20,329 nucleotides of DNA from Pseudomonadota bacterium (GTDB taxonomy: Bacteria; Pseudomonadota; Gammaproteobacteria; Burkholderiales; Burkholderiaceae_C): positions 1-20,329 of the forward strand of contig JAJZHS010000008.1 of assembly GCA_021798395.1 (NCBI GenBank), given 5' to 3'. Every line of letters begins with the position of its first letter. Position 1 is the stretch's first letter. This document shows positions 15,708 to 20,329 of the stretch, in pieces. The position numbers were made by a program, and so were the translations under genes. Under the pieces are notes generated by a model, which was not told the DNA's origin, made no database searches, and saw nothing but the letters and a program-made list of their open reading frames with translations.

Positions 15708-15814
15708 CAGGCTATGAGCCCGGCGTCAGCGCCAACGGCGCGCTGGCGCGTATCGTGACGCCTGGCGCGTGCCACCAATAGCATGGGTGGGCCACCAAGC
15801 AGCTGGAGCGAGGT

Positions 15815-16093
15815 ATGGACGAAGATCTGGACGGAATGGCCCGCGACGAACTGGTGGCCGAGGTCAGGCGGCTGCGCGCCGGCATCCGCGCGCACCGCGA
15901 CGCCACCAGGCATGAGCTCTGCTGGCACCACCCCGCGCTGTGGGGTCTGCTGCCCGAGAAGGTCACGCCGAGCATCGCGGTGCCGGAGTGGGATCGCTTC
16001 ATGCGCGGCTGCGTGGCCTACCGCGCCTCGCTCGACACCCAGGCGCCCGATGCGCCGCGCGCCGGCGACGACTACGCGCCTGGCGCGGCCTGA
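15815..16093 (+). CDS. Conserved small protein of the RAGIRAHRD/HELCWHHP type, function unknown
   Basis: This 92-aa protein has features I associate with a widespread uncharacterised family: an N-terminal acidic helix (DEDLDGMARDELVAEVRRLR), then RAGIRAHRD (21-29), HELCWHHPALWGLLPE (33-48) and a C-terminal VPEWDRFMRGC segment. The Cys-Trp-His-His cluster could bind a metal or haem, but this is a guess from composition. ATG 15815 is preceded by GGAG and AGCGAGG. The next gene starts 12 bases after its stop, so the two are probably co-transcribed and functionally linked. No signal peptide is present. Family recall could not be checked against a database. Confidence 0.7.
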   Translation: MDEDLDGMARDELVAEVRRLRAGIRAHRDATRHELCWHHPALWGLLPEKVTPSIAVPEWDRFMRGCVAYRASLDTQAPDAPRAGDDYAPGAA

Positions 16094-16105
16094 TCGCGCA
16101 CGAAC

Positions 16106-16324
16106 ATGACGCCGGTCCTCCGCTCGACGATCACCTGCCCGCACTGCGGCCACGCCAAGACCGAGACGATGCCCACCGACGCATGCCAGTGGTTCTACGA
16201 GTGCGAGGCGTGCAAGGCGGTGCTGACGCCGAGGCCCGGCGACTGTTGCGTGTTCTGCAGCTTCGGCGACGTGCCCTGCCCACCGATCCAGGAGCGCGGC
16301 CGCGACGGCGACTGCTGCGCGTGA
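16106..16324 (+). CDS. GDCCVxC-domain small cysteine-rich protein
   Basis: This 72-aa protein carries the diagnostic GDCCVFCSFG (45-54), preceded by a zinc-ribbon-like pair TCPHCGH (10-16) and CEACKA (32-37), and followed by VPCPPIQ (56-62). The family, described as GDCCVxC domain (seleno)proteins, often has selenocysteine at one of these cysteines; here all are ordinary Cys codons and no internal TGA is needed. The C-terminus adds another DCC. Such proteins are often found on accessory elements, sometimes near metal or mercury resistance genes; none is visible here. ATG 16106 lies 12 bases after the upstream gene. The function is not known; a thiol-based metal or redox role is plausible. Confidence 0.82.
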   Translation: MTPVLRSTITCPHCGHAKTETMPTDACQWFYECEACKAVLTPRPGDCCVFCSFGDVPCPPIQERGRDGDCCA

Positions 16325-16341
16325 CCGCGCTTCGAGGAACA

Positions 16342-16501
16342 GGCCATTGAATTGGCCGCGATGGTGAACGGGCCATTCCTCGCGCCCAATCGATTGGCCT
16401 GCACGCAGAGCCCGATCAGCAAGGTCGATGCTCAGGCCAGTTCACAGAATGGGCCATTTCAATGGCCCATTTCGCCGAAATAGGCCATTCTTCAGGCCAT
16501 T
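16342..16501. repeat. GGCCATT/AATGGCC cluster, first block
   Basis: GGCCATT or its complement occurs at 16342, 16371, 16452, 16461, 16483 and 16495, with the variant ATTGGCC at 16351 and 16393. Several copies pair as palindromes: AATGGGCCATT (16448-16458) with AATGGCCCATT (16461-16471) around TC, and CCAATCGATTGG (16387-16398). A region at 16350-16399 shares an interrupted pattern with 16770-16818 in the second block. Confidence 0.65.
16448..16471. repeat. Palindrome with 11-bp arms
   Basis: AATGGGCCATT (16448-16458), spacer TC, then AATGGCCCATT (16461-16471), an exact reverse complement. It is the strongest dyad in the repeat block and could be an operator for a dimeric DNA-binding protein or a hairpin in RNA. 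Confidence 0.7.
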
Positions 16502-16510
16502 CCTGAGGGT

Positions 16511-16560
16511 GGGTAACAGCGTTTTGCCGCTGCCCGAAAAAGCCAGGTAACACCATTTTT
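16511..16560 (+). repeat. Two GGTAACANCRTTTT iterons
   Basis: GGGTAACAGCGTTTTG (16511-16526) and AGGTAACACCATTTTT (16545-16560) are 34 bp apart in the same orientation. A third copy is at 16648-16663 and a degenerate fourth at 16982-16996, both inside the larger repeats described below. An inverted partner TGTTAC lies at 16575-16580. Confidence 0.65.
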
Positions 16561-16581
16561 CCGGGCCTTTTTGATGTTACT

Positions 16582-16664
16582 TCGGCGCCCCAATTCGACA
16601 GTAACGTACACAGCAGGTCACCGACACTTCGGCGGCCTTCGATCCTTGGGTAACATCGTTTTGT
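16582..16664 (+). repeat. Long degenerate direct repeat, copy A
   Basis: Copy A runs from TCGGCG (16582) through AGTAACGT (16600), AGCAGGT (16612), CACTTC (16625) and ends with the iteron GGGTAACATCGTTTTG (16648-16663). The 35-bp core 16600-16634 matches copy B (16935-16969) at 27 of 35 positions by hand count. Confidence 0.65.
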
Positions 16665-16686
16665 CTGCAAGCTCGGCACGCGCGGC

Positions 16687-16818
16687 AGGCCATCCAGCCA
16701 CCTGGCCGCCATGTGCCCCACGGACCTGCTTCAGGGGCTCGCCGCGCAGGCCCTTCCTTCCTGCTCGTCCAATGGCCTTCGTGAAGGGACCGATGCGACA
16801 GGCCAATGATTCGGCCAG
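16687..16818. repeat. GGCC-centred cluster, second block
   Basis: GGCCATCC (16688), AATGGCC (16771), GGCCAATGA (16801) and CGGCCAG (16812) recall the first block. The segment 16770-16818 aligns, with gaps, to 16350-16399 (shared TGAA, GG, CC, CCAAT and ATT-GGCC elements). It is more decayed than the first block. Confidence 0.45.
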
Positions 16819-16915
16819 TTTGTCGAAGGTGCCCTTACGAAGGCCCGTTCCATGATGCGCCGCAGCTCTGAACAGGCCCTTGCTTTGGACCATTCGTGCG
16901 CCTCGGTAACAGCAC

Positions 16916-16997
16916 TCGGCGACGTCAATTTTTCAGTAACGTGGGGAGCAGGTAACGGGCACTTCTGCGATCTGCGTTTCCGGGTAGCCGCGTTTGC
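16916..16997 (+). repeat. Long degenerate direct repeat, copy B
   Basis: Copy B starts with TCGGCG (16916), then AGTAACGT (16935), AGCAGGT (16947), CACTTC (16960) and GGGTAGC (16982), in the same order and nearly the same spacing as copy A, 334 bp away. A further GGTAACA lies just before it at 16905. It ends about 10 bp before the stop of the minus-strand HTH gene. Confidence 0.65.
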
Positions 16998-17008
16998 ATT
17001 CGCCGAGC

Positions 17009-17227
17009 TCAATTCGCAGTAGATCTGCAGACATCCAAGTGCTCTGCCACGTCCCGATAGTCCGCCCAGCGCTTCCCGCAATCGAGGTACGTCCTGACGG
17101 GGCAGTTGCCGGCGCTCACCATGTTGTAGAGGCCGCCACGGCTCACGCCCAGCACCTGCGCGAGCTGATCCATGCTCAGCCTGGGGCCGTACTGCTCAAA
17201 GAGCATGGCCTGCAACATGATGCTCAT
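17009..17227 (-). CDS. Small helix-turn-helix DNA-binding protein
   Basis: A 72-aa protein with a helix-turn-helix: MDQLAQVLGVSRGGLYNMVSAG at about residues 15-36, followed by a wing-like CGKRWADYRDVAEHLD. This pattern is typical of phage and island excisionase/AlpA-like or accessory regulators. ATG 17227 is chosen; GGAG is eight bases upstream, and its ATG overlaps the stop of the preceding 60-aa gene (ATGA). It is the last gene of the minus-strand cassette and borders the repeat block, whose repeats are candidate binding sites. The tail CRSTAN shows no special features. Confidence 0.75.
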   Translation of the reverse strand: MSIMLQAMLFEQYGPRLSMDQLAQVLGVSRGGLYNMVSAGNCPVRTYLDCGKRWADYRDVAEHLDVCRSTAN

Positions 17228-17406
17228 TGGGACGTCTCCGAGAGGTTCGTTGAAACCGGCGCGCGACCGGGGCGGCGAGGCCGAAATGGTCCCGTCCTTG
17301 CCGACGCACCGGTCTCGATGCAACCGCACGCGCGATAGGGCCTGCCGAGCGCCACGCCGTGCCACTGGGCCGGCGCAGCCGTCGACTGGTGAGTGAGCGC
17401 GCCCAT
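17224..17406 (-). CDS. 60-aa hypothetical protein in the cassette
   Basis: The product is not recognised. It is basic and rich in Gly, Pro and Arg, with a CGC motif in RPYRACGCIETGAS. A coding call rests on translation signals: GGAGGG lies eight bases before ATG 17406, the start lies two bases after the stop of the upstream gene, and its stop overlaps the next start as ATGA. Its codon use is less clear-cut than that of its neighbours. Being Cys- and Arg-rich, it may bind nucleic acid or a metal, but this is only composition. The alternative is that this is a 180-bp spacer with a chance frame. Confidence 0.5.
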   Translation of the reverse strand: MGALTHQSTAAPAQWHGVALGRPYRACGCIETGASARTGPFRPRRPGRAPVSTNLSETSQ

Positions 17407-17408
17407 GA

Positions 17409-17879
17409 TCAGCCCTCCTCGCGCCACTCCTCGAGCCGCTTGGCCGCCGCCTCGGCATCGCGCGCCAGGGTGTCCAGCGTGTCCTTCACCGCGAGCCGCG
17501 CGGTGTCGCGCTCAACACCTGTGGTCGGCCACTCCATGATCGCGGTCTGCGCGAAAGCGCTGGCCACGCGCGCCAGGTGGGCAGCATGCCAGTACGCCTC
17601 CTGCAGCTGGTCGACGTCTTCTGCCGTGAGTTCATGCATGGCGACCATCTGTTGCGCGCGACCGTCCTTTTCGGGAACCAGCGCCAACGCTGCGTCCCAC
17701 GCCTCGGCGGCAGTGTCGGCCTCGCCTTCGCCGATGGATGCCAGGTCATCGCGGACGACGCGCCAGGCGAAGGCGTGCTTCGCCGGTCCGGGTTGGCGCC
17801 AGACGTGCAGCAGATGGCCGCGCAGCGGGATGGTGGTCAGGTCGCCGACCGCCGAAGCGCCAATCGGCACGCCGCTCAT
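17409..17879 (-). CDS. Hypothetical cassette protein, 156 aa
   Basis: The product is not recognised. The N-terminal half (about 10-70) looks like a beta-rich domain (LTTIPLRGHLLHVWRQPG, HAFAWRVVRDD), and the C-terminal half is helical and highly charged (ALTAEDVDQLQEAYWHAAHL to KRLEEWREEG), possibly a coiled coil. ATG 17879 follows GGAG by about eight bases and overlaps the upstream stop by four bases (ATGA), so translation is likely coupled. No signal peptide or membrane segment is present. The gene style and packing match early accessory genes of temperate phages or their satellites. Confidence 0.75.
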   Translation of the reverse strand: MSGVPIGASAVGDLTTIPLRGHLLHVWRQPGPAKHAFAWRVVRDDLASIGEGEADTAAEAWDAALALVPEKDGRAQQMVAMHELTAEDVDQLQEAYWHAAHLARVASAFAQTAIMEWPTTGVERDTARLAVKDTLDTLARDAEAAAKRLEEWREEG

Positions 17880-18382
17880 GTCCGCGCTCCGTGCGCGATT
17901 TGGTTCATGCGGCTCCCTGGGAAGCACGTCGACGGGTTGGCGATCGTGGAAAAAAATGCCGAGACCGCCTTGTCGCCGCCGTACCTCGCCTCGAGCATGC
18001 GCCTGTGCGCGGCTCTCGCGAGCGGCGAGGCGCGGTGCTGCGCCAGACGCAGTTCGGCAGCAGCAATCTCAACGGCGCGCGCCCTGCCATCCTCATTAAC
18101 GGCGGGCAACATGAGGAGATCCCACCAATCGACGTCGAGAAACGCCTTGCGCGGGCCTTTGGCGCCTTCAGGCCGAGTGCGTGCGAGCCGAAACCGCACA
18201 GCCCCCGCGCACCAAGTGCGAGAGGCATAGCCTTGCGGCCACTCCATGTCCTTCGGAATTACGGCCTCGGCCTCCAACGCGGCGCGGGTGCCAAGGTAAT
18301 TCGCCATGGACCCGCGCGCATGTACGCGAACAATCAATTCATTCCCGGCGAAGATGTCGAGGCGTTGCGCGTGCTTATCCAT
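17876..18382 (-). CDS. Hypothetical cassette protein, 168 aa
   Basis: The product is not recognised. The sequence begins MDKHAQRLDIFAGNELIVRVHARG, suggesting a beta-rich N-terminus, has a Trp-containing middle (DMEWPQGYASRTWCAG, DVDWWDLLMLP), and ends in a helical region (AELRLAQHRASPLARAAHRRMLEARYGGD) before a Cys/Pro-containing tail. ATG 18382 has GAGGAGATG upstream. The start overlaps the preceding gene by eight bases, and the stop overlaps the next start by four. It has no membrane or export signal. It is the largest gene of the cassette. Expression is expected to depend on the shared upstream promoter. Confidence 0.75.
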   Translation of the reverse strand: MDKHAQRLDIFAGNELIVRVHARGSMANYLGTRAALEAEAVIPKDMEWPQGYASRTWCAGAVRFRLARTRPEGAKGPRKAFLDVDWWDLLMLPAVNEDGRARAVEIAAAELRLAQHRASPLARAAHRRMLEARYGGDKAVSAFFSTIANPSTCFPGSRMNQIAHGART

Positions 18383-18701
18383 GGCTCATCTCCTCGACGT
18401 GGTTGCACCCGACCTGCTCGGCGCCCCAGTTCACGTCGTTCGCGACCTCGGCGGCCGCGTCGCGGATCATCTCCAGCAGCTTGGCGAGCTTCGCGTGGCG
18501 CCACGGGGCAAAGTTGCGCGCTTCGGGCGCCAGCAACGCGTCAGCGCCATGGGCCAGGGCTTCGATTCGCTCGACGACCTCGGAGCACTGACGATCCATC
18601 TCCTCGATGGTCTGAGCCATCTTTTCCTTCGTCGCGTCGCGCAACAGGGCGGCGCGGCGCGCTGCAACTTTGGCGGCGAAATCTTGGTTATTCTCAGCCA
18701 T
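18375..18701 (-). CDS. Hypothetical helical cassette protein, 108 aa
   Basis: The product is not recognised. It is predicted to be almost wholly helical, with a charged heptad-like stretch (KVAARRAALLRDATKEKMAQ and onwards to ERIEALAHG, about 12-70), consistent with a coiled-coil or small oligomeric protein. Cys occurs in DRQCSE and VGCNHVEE. ATG 18701 is chosen because GGAGG lies eight bases upstream; the longer frame reading further upstream belongs to the preceding gene in another frame. It overlaps both neighbours by eight bases. Confidence 0.72.
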   Translation of the reverse strand: MAENNQDFAAKVAARRAALLRDATKEKMAQTIEEMDRQCSEVVERIEALAHGADALLAPEARNFAPWRHAKLAKLLEMIRDAAAEVANDVNWGAEQVGCNHVEEMSHG

Positions 18702-18915
18702 GGCGCGCCTCCACCATGCGAATATCGCGCAGAAGGCCGGCCGCGTCGTCCATGGCTTGCGCCAGGTCGACCATGCGCTGGTGTCGTGCCCAGGCGCGAA
18801 CGTCGCCCAGCAACTGCGCCAGCGCATCGATCGGGTTGGATTGCGGTCGCGCGCCATCCCGGCGCGTCGATTCCATGGGCGTGATGCCCACGGCACTACC
18901 ATTGGCAGTAGCCAT
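18694..18915 (-). CDS. Hypothetical small helical protein, 73 aa
   Basis: The product is not recognised. A short, polar N-terminus (about 1-24) is followed by an amphipathic helical region (NPIDALAQLLGDVRAWARHQ, then MVDLAQAMDDAAGLLRDIRM). ATG 18915 has a strong GGAGGT nine bases upstream. A longer version from ATG 18987 is possible but lacks a ribosome binding site. It overlaps the next gene by eight bases. The 113-bp gap before it (18916-19028) is the only real break in the cassette and could hold a second promoter, although none is obvious. Confidence 0.68.
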   Translation of the reverse strand: MATANGSAVGITPMESTRRDGARPQSNPIDALAQLLGDVRAWARHQRMVDLAQAMDDAAGLLRDIRMVEARHG

Positions 18916-19028
18916 AGCTTGCACCTCCAGTGTGCAGTTGTGGTCAGGCGTCGGCGGGTGGTCCAGACCCGTCGGCGCCGCCTTCATCGCCGGGTACCGC
19001 CCGGCAGCAGTTGGTTAGCGCCCCCTAC

Positions 19029-19235
19029 CTAGGAGACGCCTGCCCATTCCTTCACCTCCTCGGCGACCCAGCGCTGCGTGCGACCGCCCAAGCGCCGCGG
19101 GCGCGGAAAGCTGGGCTGGTGCACCAAACGATTGCGGACGTGCGAGTACGACAACGCGAGAAATGCAGCCACATCCTTGCAGGTCCACAAGACCTCGTGG
19201 CGTCCGACCGCAATTGGCAGTTGGCGATTCTCCAT
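19029..19235 (-). CDS. AlpA/excisionase-like helix-turn-helix protein
   Basis: The 68-aa protein has the MerR-like small HTH of AlpA and excisionase proteins: LWTCKDVAAFLALSYSHVRNRLV (about 16-38) is the helix-turn-helix, FPRPRRLGGRTQRWVAEEVKEW (about 43-64) the wing and final helix. AlpA of cryptic prophage CP4-57 activates integrase expression, and relatives aid excision or regulate island genes. ATG 19235 follows a GGGAG and lies one base after the upstream stop. No integrase is visible nearby. It supports a mobile origin for the region. Confidence 0.8.
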   Translation of the reverse strand: MENRQLPIAVGRHEVLWTCKDVAAFLALSYSHVRNRLVHQPSFPRPRRLGGRTQRWVAEEVKEWAGVS

Positions 19236-19236
19236 G

Positions 19237-19458
19237 TCACGGCTCCCTGTTCAGTTTTTTAAGCGCGGCAACAACGCCGCGCGAGATGCTCCCTCCGCCG
19301 AGCGCGCGCAGCAGCGCCGCGGCCCACGGCGGTATCGAGATTAGGTGTTTCTCGTTCTTCACCTCGGCCGGCTTGCGGCCAGCGCCAGGACGTGCACCAC
19401 CGGTACCGGGCCGTGCGCCACCGCGCCCCGACTTCTTCGGTTGGTCATCGGTCGCCAT
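19237..19458 (-). CDS. Small basic protein with phage-type GGARPGAGRKP motif
   Basis: This 73-aa protein begins MATDDQPKKSGRGGARPG and contains a duplicated GGARPGxG (14-21 and 22-29) leading to GAGRKP (27-32), a motif common at the N-terminus of small phage, plasmid and terminase-associated DNA-binding proteins. The C-terminal half (PPWAAALLRALGGGSISRGVVAALKKL) resembles a ribbon-helix-helix-like or short helical module. ATG 19458 is given as the start. GTG 19464, overlapping the previous stop (GTGA), is an equally plausible alternative and would fit the cassette pattern of coupling. The function is unknown. Confidence 0.68.
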   Translation of the reverse strand: MATDDQPKKSGRGGARPGTGGARPGAGRKPAEVKNEKHLISIPPWAAALLRALGGGSISRGVVAALKKLNREP

Positions 19459-19460
19459 GG

Positions 19461-19775
19461 TCACGCTGCCAGCAGTGCATCGATATCGCCCGTGGCGCGC
19501 GCGTCATCCTGCGCCTTGGTGAGTGCGCGGGCGGTTTGCCGCGCTGCGCTGGCTTTCGCTGCGTCCAACATCTCGCGCGCAGCCACGAGGTCGATCTTCT
19601 CGACGCCGTGGTGCGGCACGAACCGATAAAGCTGCGTGCCGGCGGCGTTGGTCAGCAAGTAGGCGTCTGGACGCCCGTCACCGGGCGTGGCCACGGCGGC
19701 GCGCACCGTCAGGGTAAGAAAACCGACCCGAACTTGCTGCCCCGGTTCCCACCGCTGCTTGCTGTTGCTGACCAT
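19461..19775 (-). CDS. Hypothetical cassette protein, 104 aa; first gene
   Basis: The product is not recognised. The N-terminal half looks like a small beta barrel (QRWEPGQQVRVGFLTLTVRA and DAYLLTNAAGTQLYRFVPHHG), and the C-terminal half is a long charged helix (KIDLVAAREMLDAAKASAAR and beyond). ATG 19775 is chosen because GGAGGGG lies six bases upstream; an in-frame ATG at 19835 would start upstream of the likely promoter. Being first, it is the gene that follows the candidate promoter at 19799-19826. It has no signal peptide. Confidence 0.72.
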   Translation of the reverse strand: MVSNSKQRWEPGQQVRVGFLTLTVRAAVATPGDGRPDAYLLTNAAGTQLYRFVPHHGVEKIDLVAAREMLDAAKASAARQTARALTKAQDDARATGDIDALLAA

Positions 19776-19795
19776 CGTTCGCCCCTCCGTTTGTT

Positions 19796-19826
19796 GATAG
19801 TGTATATCCTTCTTCATCAATTGCAA
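19796..19826 (-). promoter_or_regulatory. Candidate cassette promoter with an overlapping dyad
   Basis: On the minus strand TTGCAA (19826-19821), a 16-bp spacer and TACACT (19804-19799) form a sigma-70-like promoter ahead of the cassette, giving a leader of under 25 bases before ATG 19775. GATA (19796-19799) and TATC (19805-19808) form a short dyad over the -10, where a repressor could bind. TTGAT (19794-19798) and ATCAA (19816-19820) form a second, wider dyad. This is the most AT-rich spot in the region. Confidence 0.45.
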
Positions 19827-19921
19827 GCACGGCATGAGCGCCAGGGTTCAAGCGGCACGGCAAGCTGGCGCATCATTGGGGCTGCCGTCGCAGCCTGCCG
19901 ACGGCAACCACGGGAGGTGCT

Positions 19922-20329
19922 ATGAATCGTCATGCCGTTGCCGCGCTGCTCGCCGCGTCCGTCCTGCTGTCCACAGCGCACGCGGCGAGCTGCACACCGG
20001 TCGAGACCTACAGGGCGCGGGTGAGCCAAGCTCTGCTCGCCTACCGGACAGCAAGGACATCGCTCGTCGACGACATCAAGCTGGCGCGGGGAATGAACAT
20101 GCCGACCAGCTCCGCCAGCTACGCGAAGTGGAATGCCGCGGATGCTCGAGCCGCACGCGCAGAAGATGCGTACACGAAGCTCGCGCGCCTACAAGGCACC
20201 TACGCAGACGCACTGAGCTGCCACAACCGGGCGGACCAAGCCGCCCTGCAGCCGCACCTCTACGCGCTGACGAATCTCGAAATCGCGGGCAACTTGTTGG
20301 ACAAGGCCAGGGGCGACCTCATGGTGAAG
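19922..20329 (+). CDS. Exported protein of unknown function, 3' end outside the window
   Basis: The frame opens with ATG 19922, has GGGAGGT three bases upstream and stays open for 136 codons to the right edge, so it is 3'-partial. The N-terminus is a signal peptide with cleavage expected after STAHA (residue 21). The mature part is polar and helical, with repeated alanine-rich helices (ARAARAEDAYTKLARLQGTY, about 75-94) and two Cys (C24, C100) that could form a disulfide in the periplasm. It is divergent from the small-gene cassette, with 146 bp between them. Its family is not recognised. Exported cargo or an entry-exclusion-like protein of the island are possibilities without direct evidence. 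Confidence 0.65.
   Translation, partial: MNRHAVAALLAASVLLSTAHAASCTPVETYRARVSQALLAYRTARTSLVDDIKLARGMNMPTSSASYAKWNAADARAARAEDAYTKLARLQGTYADALSCHNRADQAALQPHLYALTNLEIAGNLLDKARGDLMVK

Larger units (their letters stand above)
16325..17008. other. Gene-free repeat-rich block
   Basis: No convincing gene is found in these 684 bp. Frames on both strands translate into strings repeating the same short words (such as EWP or GPFT), a by-product of the DNA repeats. The block alternates two kinds of sequence: GGCCATT/AATGGCC palindromic clusters (16342-16501 and 16687-16818) and GTAAC-containing modules (16511-16664 and 16905-16997). The arrangement looks like a compound unit present twice. It lies between the GDCCVxC unit and the end of the minus-strand cassette. 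Confidence 0.7.

Noticed and set aside
16106..16324. Selenocysteine in the GDCCVxC protein
   Set aside because: All motif positions are TGC/TGT cysteine codons, with no internal TGA in the gene.
16416..16721. Minus-strand 101-codon frame across the repeat block with repeated EWP words
   Set aside because: The repeated peptide words follow directly from the DNA repeats, and no start signal is present.
16511..16997. Integron attC-like sites suggested by the AAC/GTT repeats
   Set aside because: The motif GGTAACA does not fit the RYYYAAC/GTTRRRY core pairs, and the repeats are mainly direct, not paired as attC needs.
16448..16997. CRISPR array
   Set aside because: Repeat units are degenerate and unevenly spaced, with no uniform spacers and no cas genes.
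19817..20029. Minus-strand 70-codon frame at the right edge
   Set aside because: It is antisense to the exported-protein gene, which has a strong ribosome binding site and a signal peptide.

Overview
The window is high-GC bacterial DNA with the codon bias, Shine-Dalgarno sites and gene families of a Gram-negative proteobacterium. A betaproteobacterium (Burkholderiales or a close relative) is the most likely source; this is inferred from the AhpC/AhpF type, the TcuA/TcuB pair, the chemoreceptor type and the GDCCVxC protein, not from a marker gene. No rRNA, tRNA, CRISPR array, complete insertion sequence or integrase is visible.

Positions 1-1051 are gene-poor: two 21-bp direct repeats at the left edge, one 72-codon hypothetical gene, and a very strong GC-rich hairpin. 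From 1052 to about 15160 the DNA looks like ordinary chromosome. It holds (i) a membrane-bound cyclic-di-GMP enzyme with DAHL, PAS, GGDEF and EAL domains, with both catalytic domains apparently intact; (ii) the peroxide-scavenging pair ahpC-ahpF on the minus strand, with an OxyR-like site and promoter upstream and an intrinsic terminator-like hairpin between the two genes; (iii) a YgeA-type amino-acid racemase divergent from an Lrp/AsnC regulator; (iv) a small exported protein of unknown function; (v) a plus-strand cluster tcuA-tcuB-MHS transporter-CaiB/BaiF CoA-transferase, which looks like uptake, flavin-dependent oxidation and CoA activation of a polycarboxylate; (vi) a chemoreceptor with no periplasmic sensor domain and a C-terminal cytoplasmic one.

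After the chemoreceptor, which is followed by an 11-bp-arm hairpin, the character changes. From about 15200 to the right edge the sequence looks like a mobile or accessory island. Repeats resembling recombinase arm sites lie at 15235-15344. A two-gene unit follows: a small HELCWHHP-type protein and a GDCCVxC-domain protein. Then comes a roughly 680-bp block without genes but packed with related repeats (16340-17000). A minus-strand cassette of nine small, tightly packed or overlapping genes runs from 19775 down to 17009. It includes an AlpA/excisionase-like HTH protein, a second HTH protein and a protein with the phage-type GGARPGAGRKP motif. A divergent exported protein runs off the right edge.

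The most interesting unexplained parts are the compound repeat block, which could be a replication, regulatory or recombination locus for the adjacent HTH proteins, and the tcuAB cluster, whose transporter type and CoA-transferase do not fit plain tricarballylate use. The island has no recognisable integrase, replication or structural phage gene in the window, so its class cannot be settled here.
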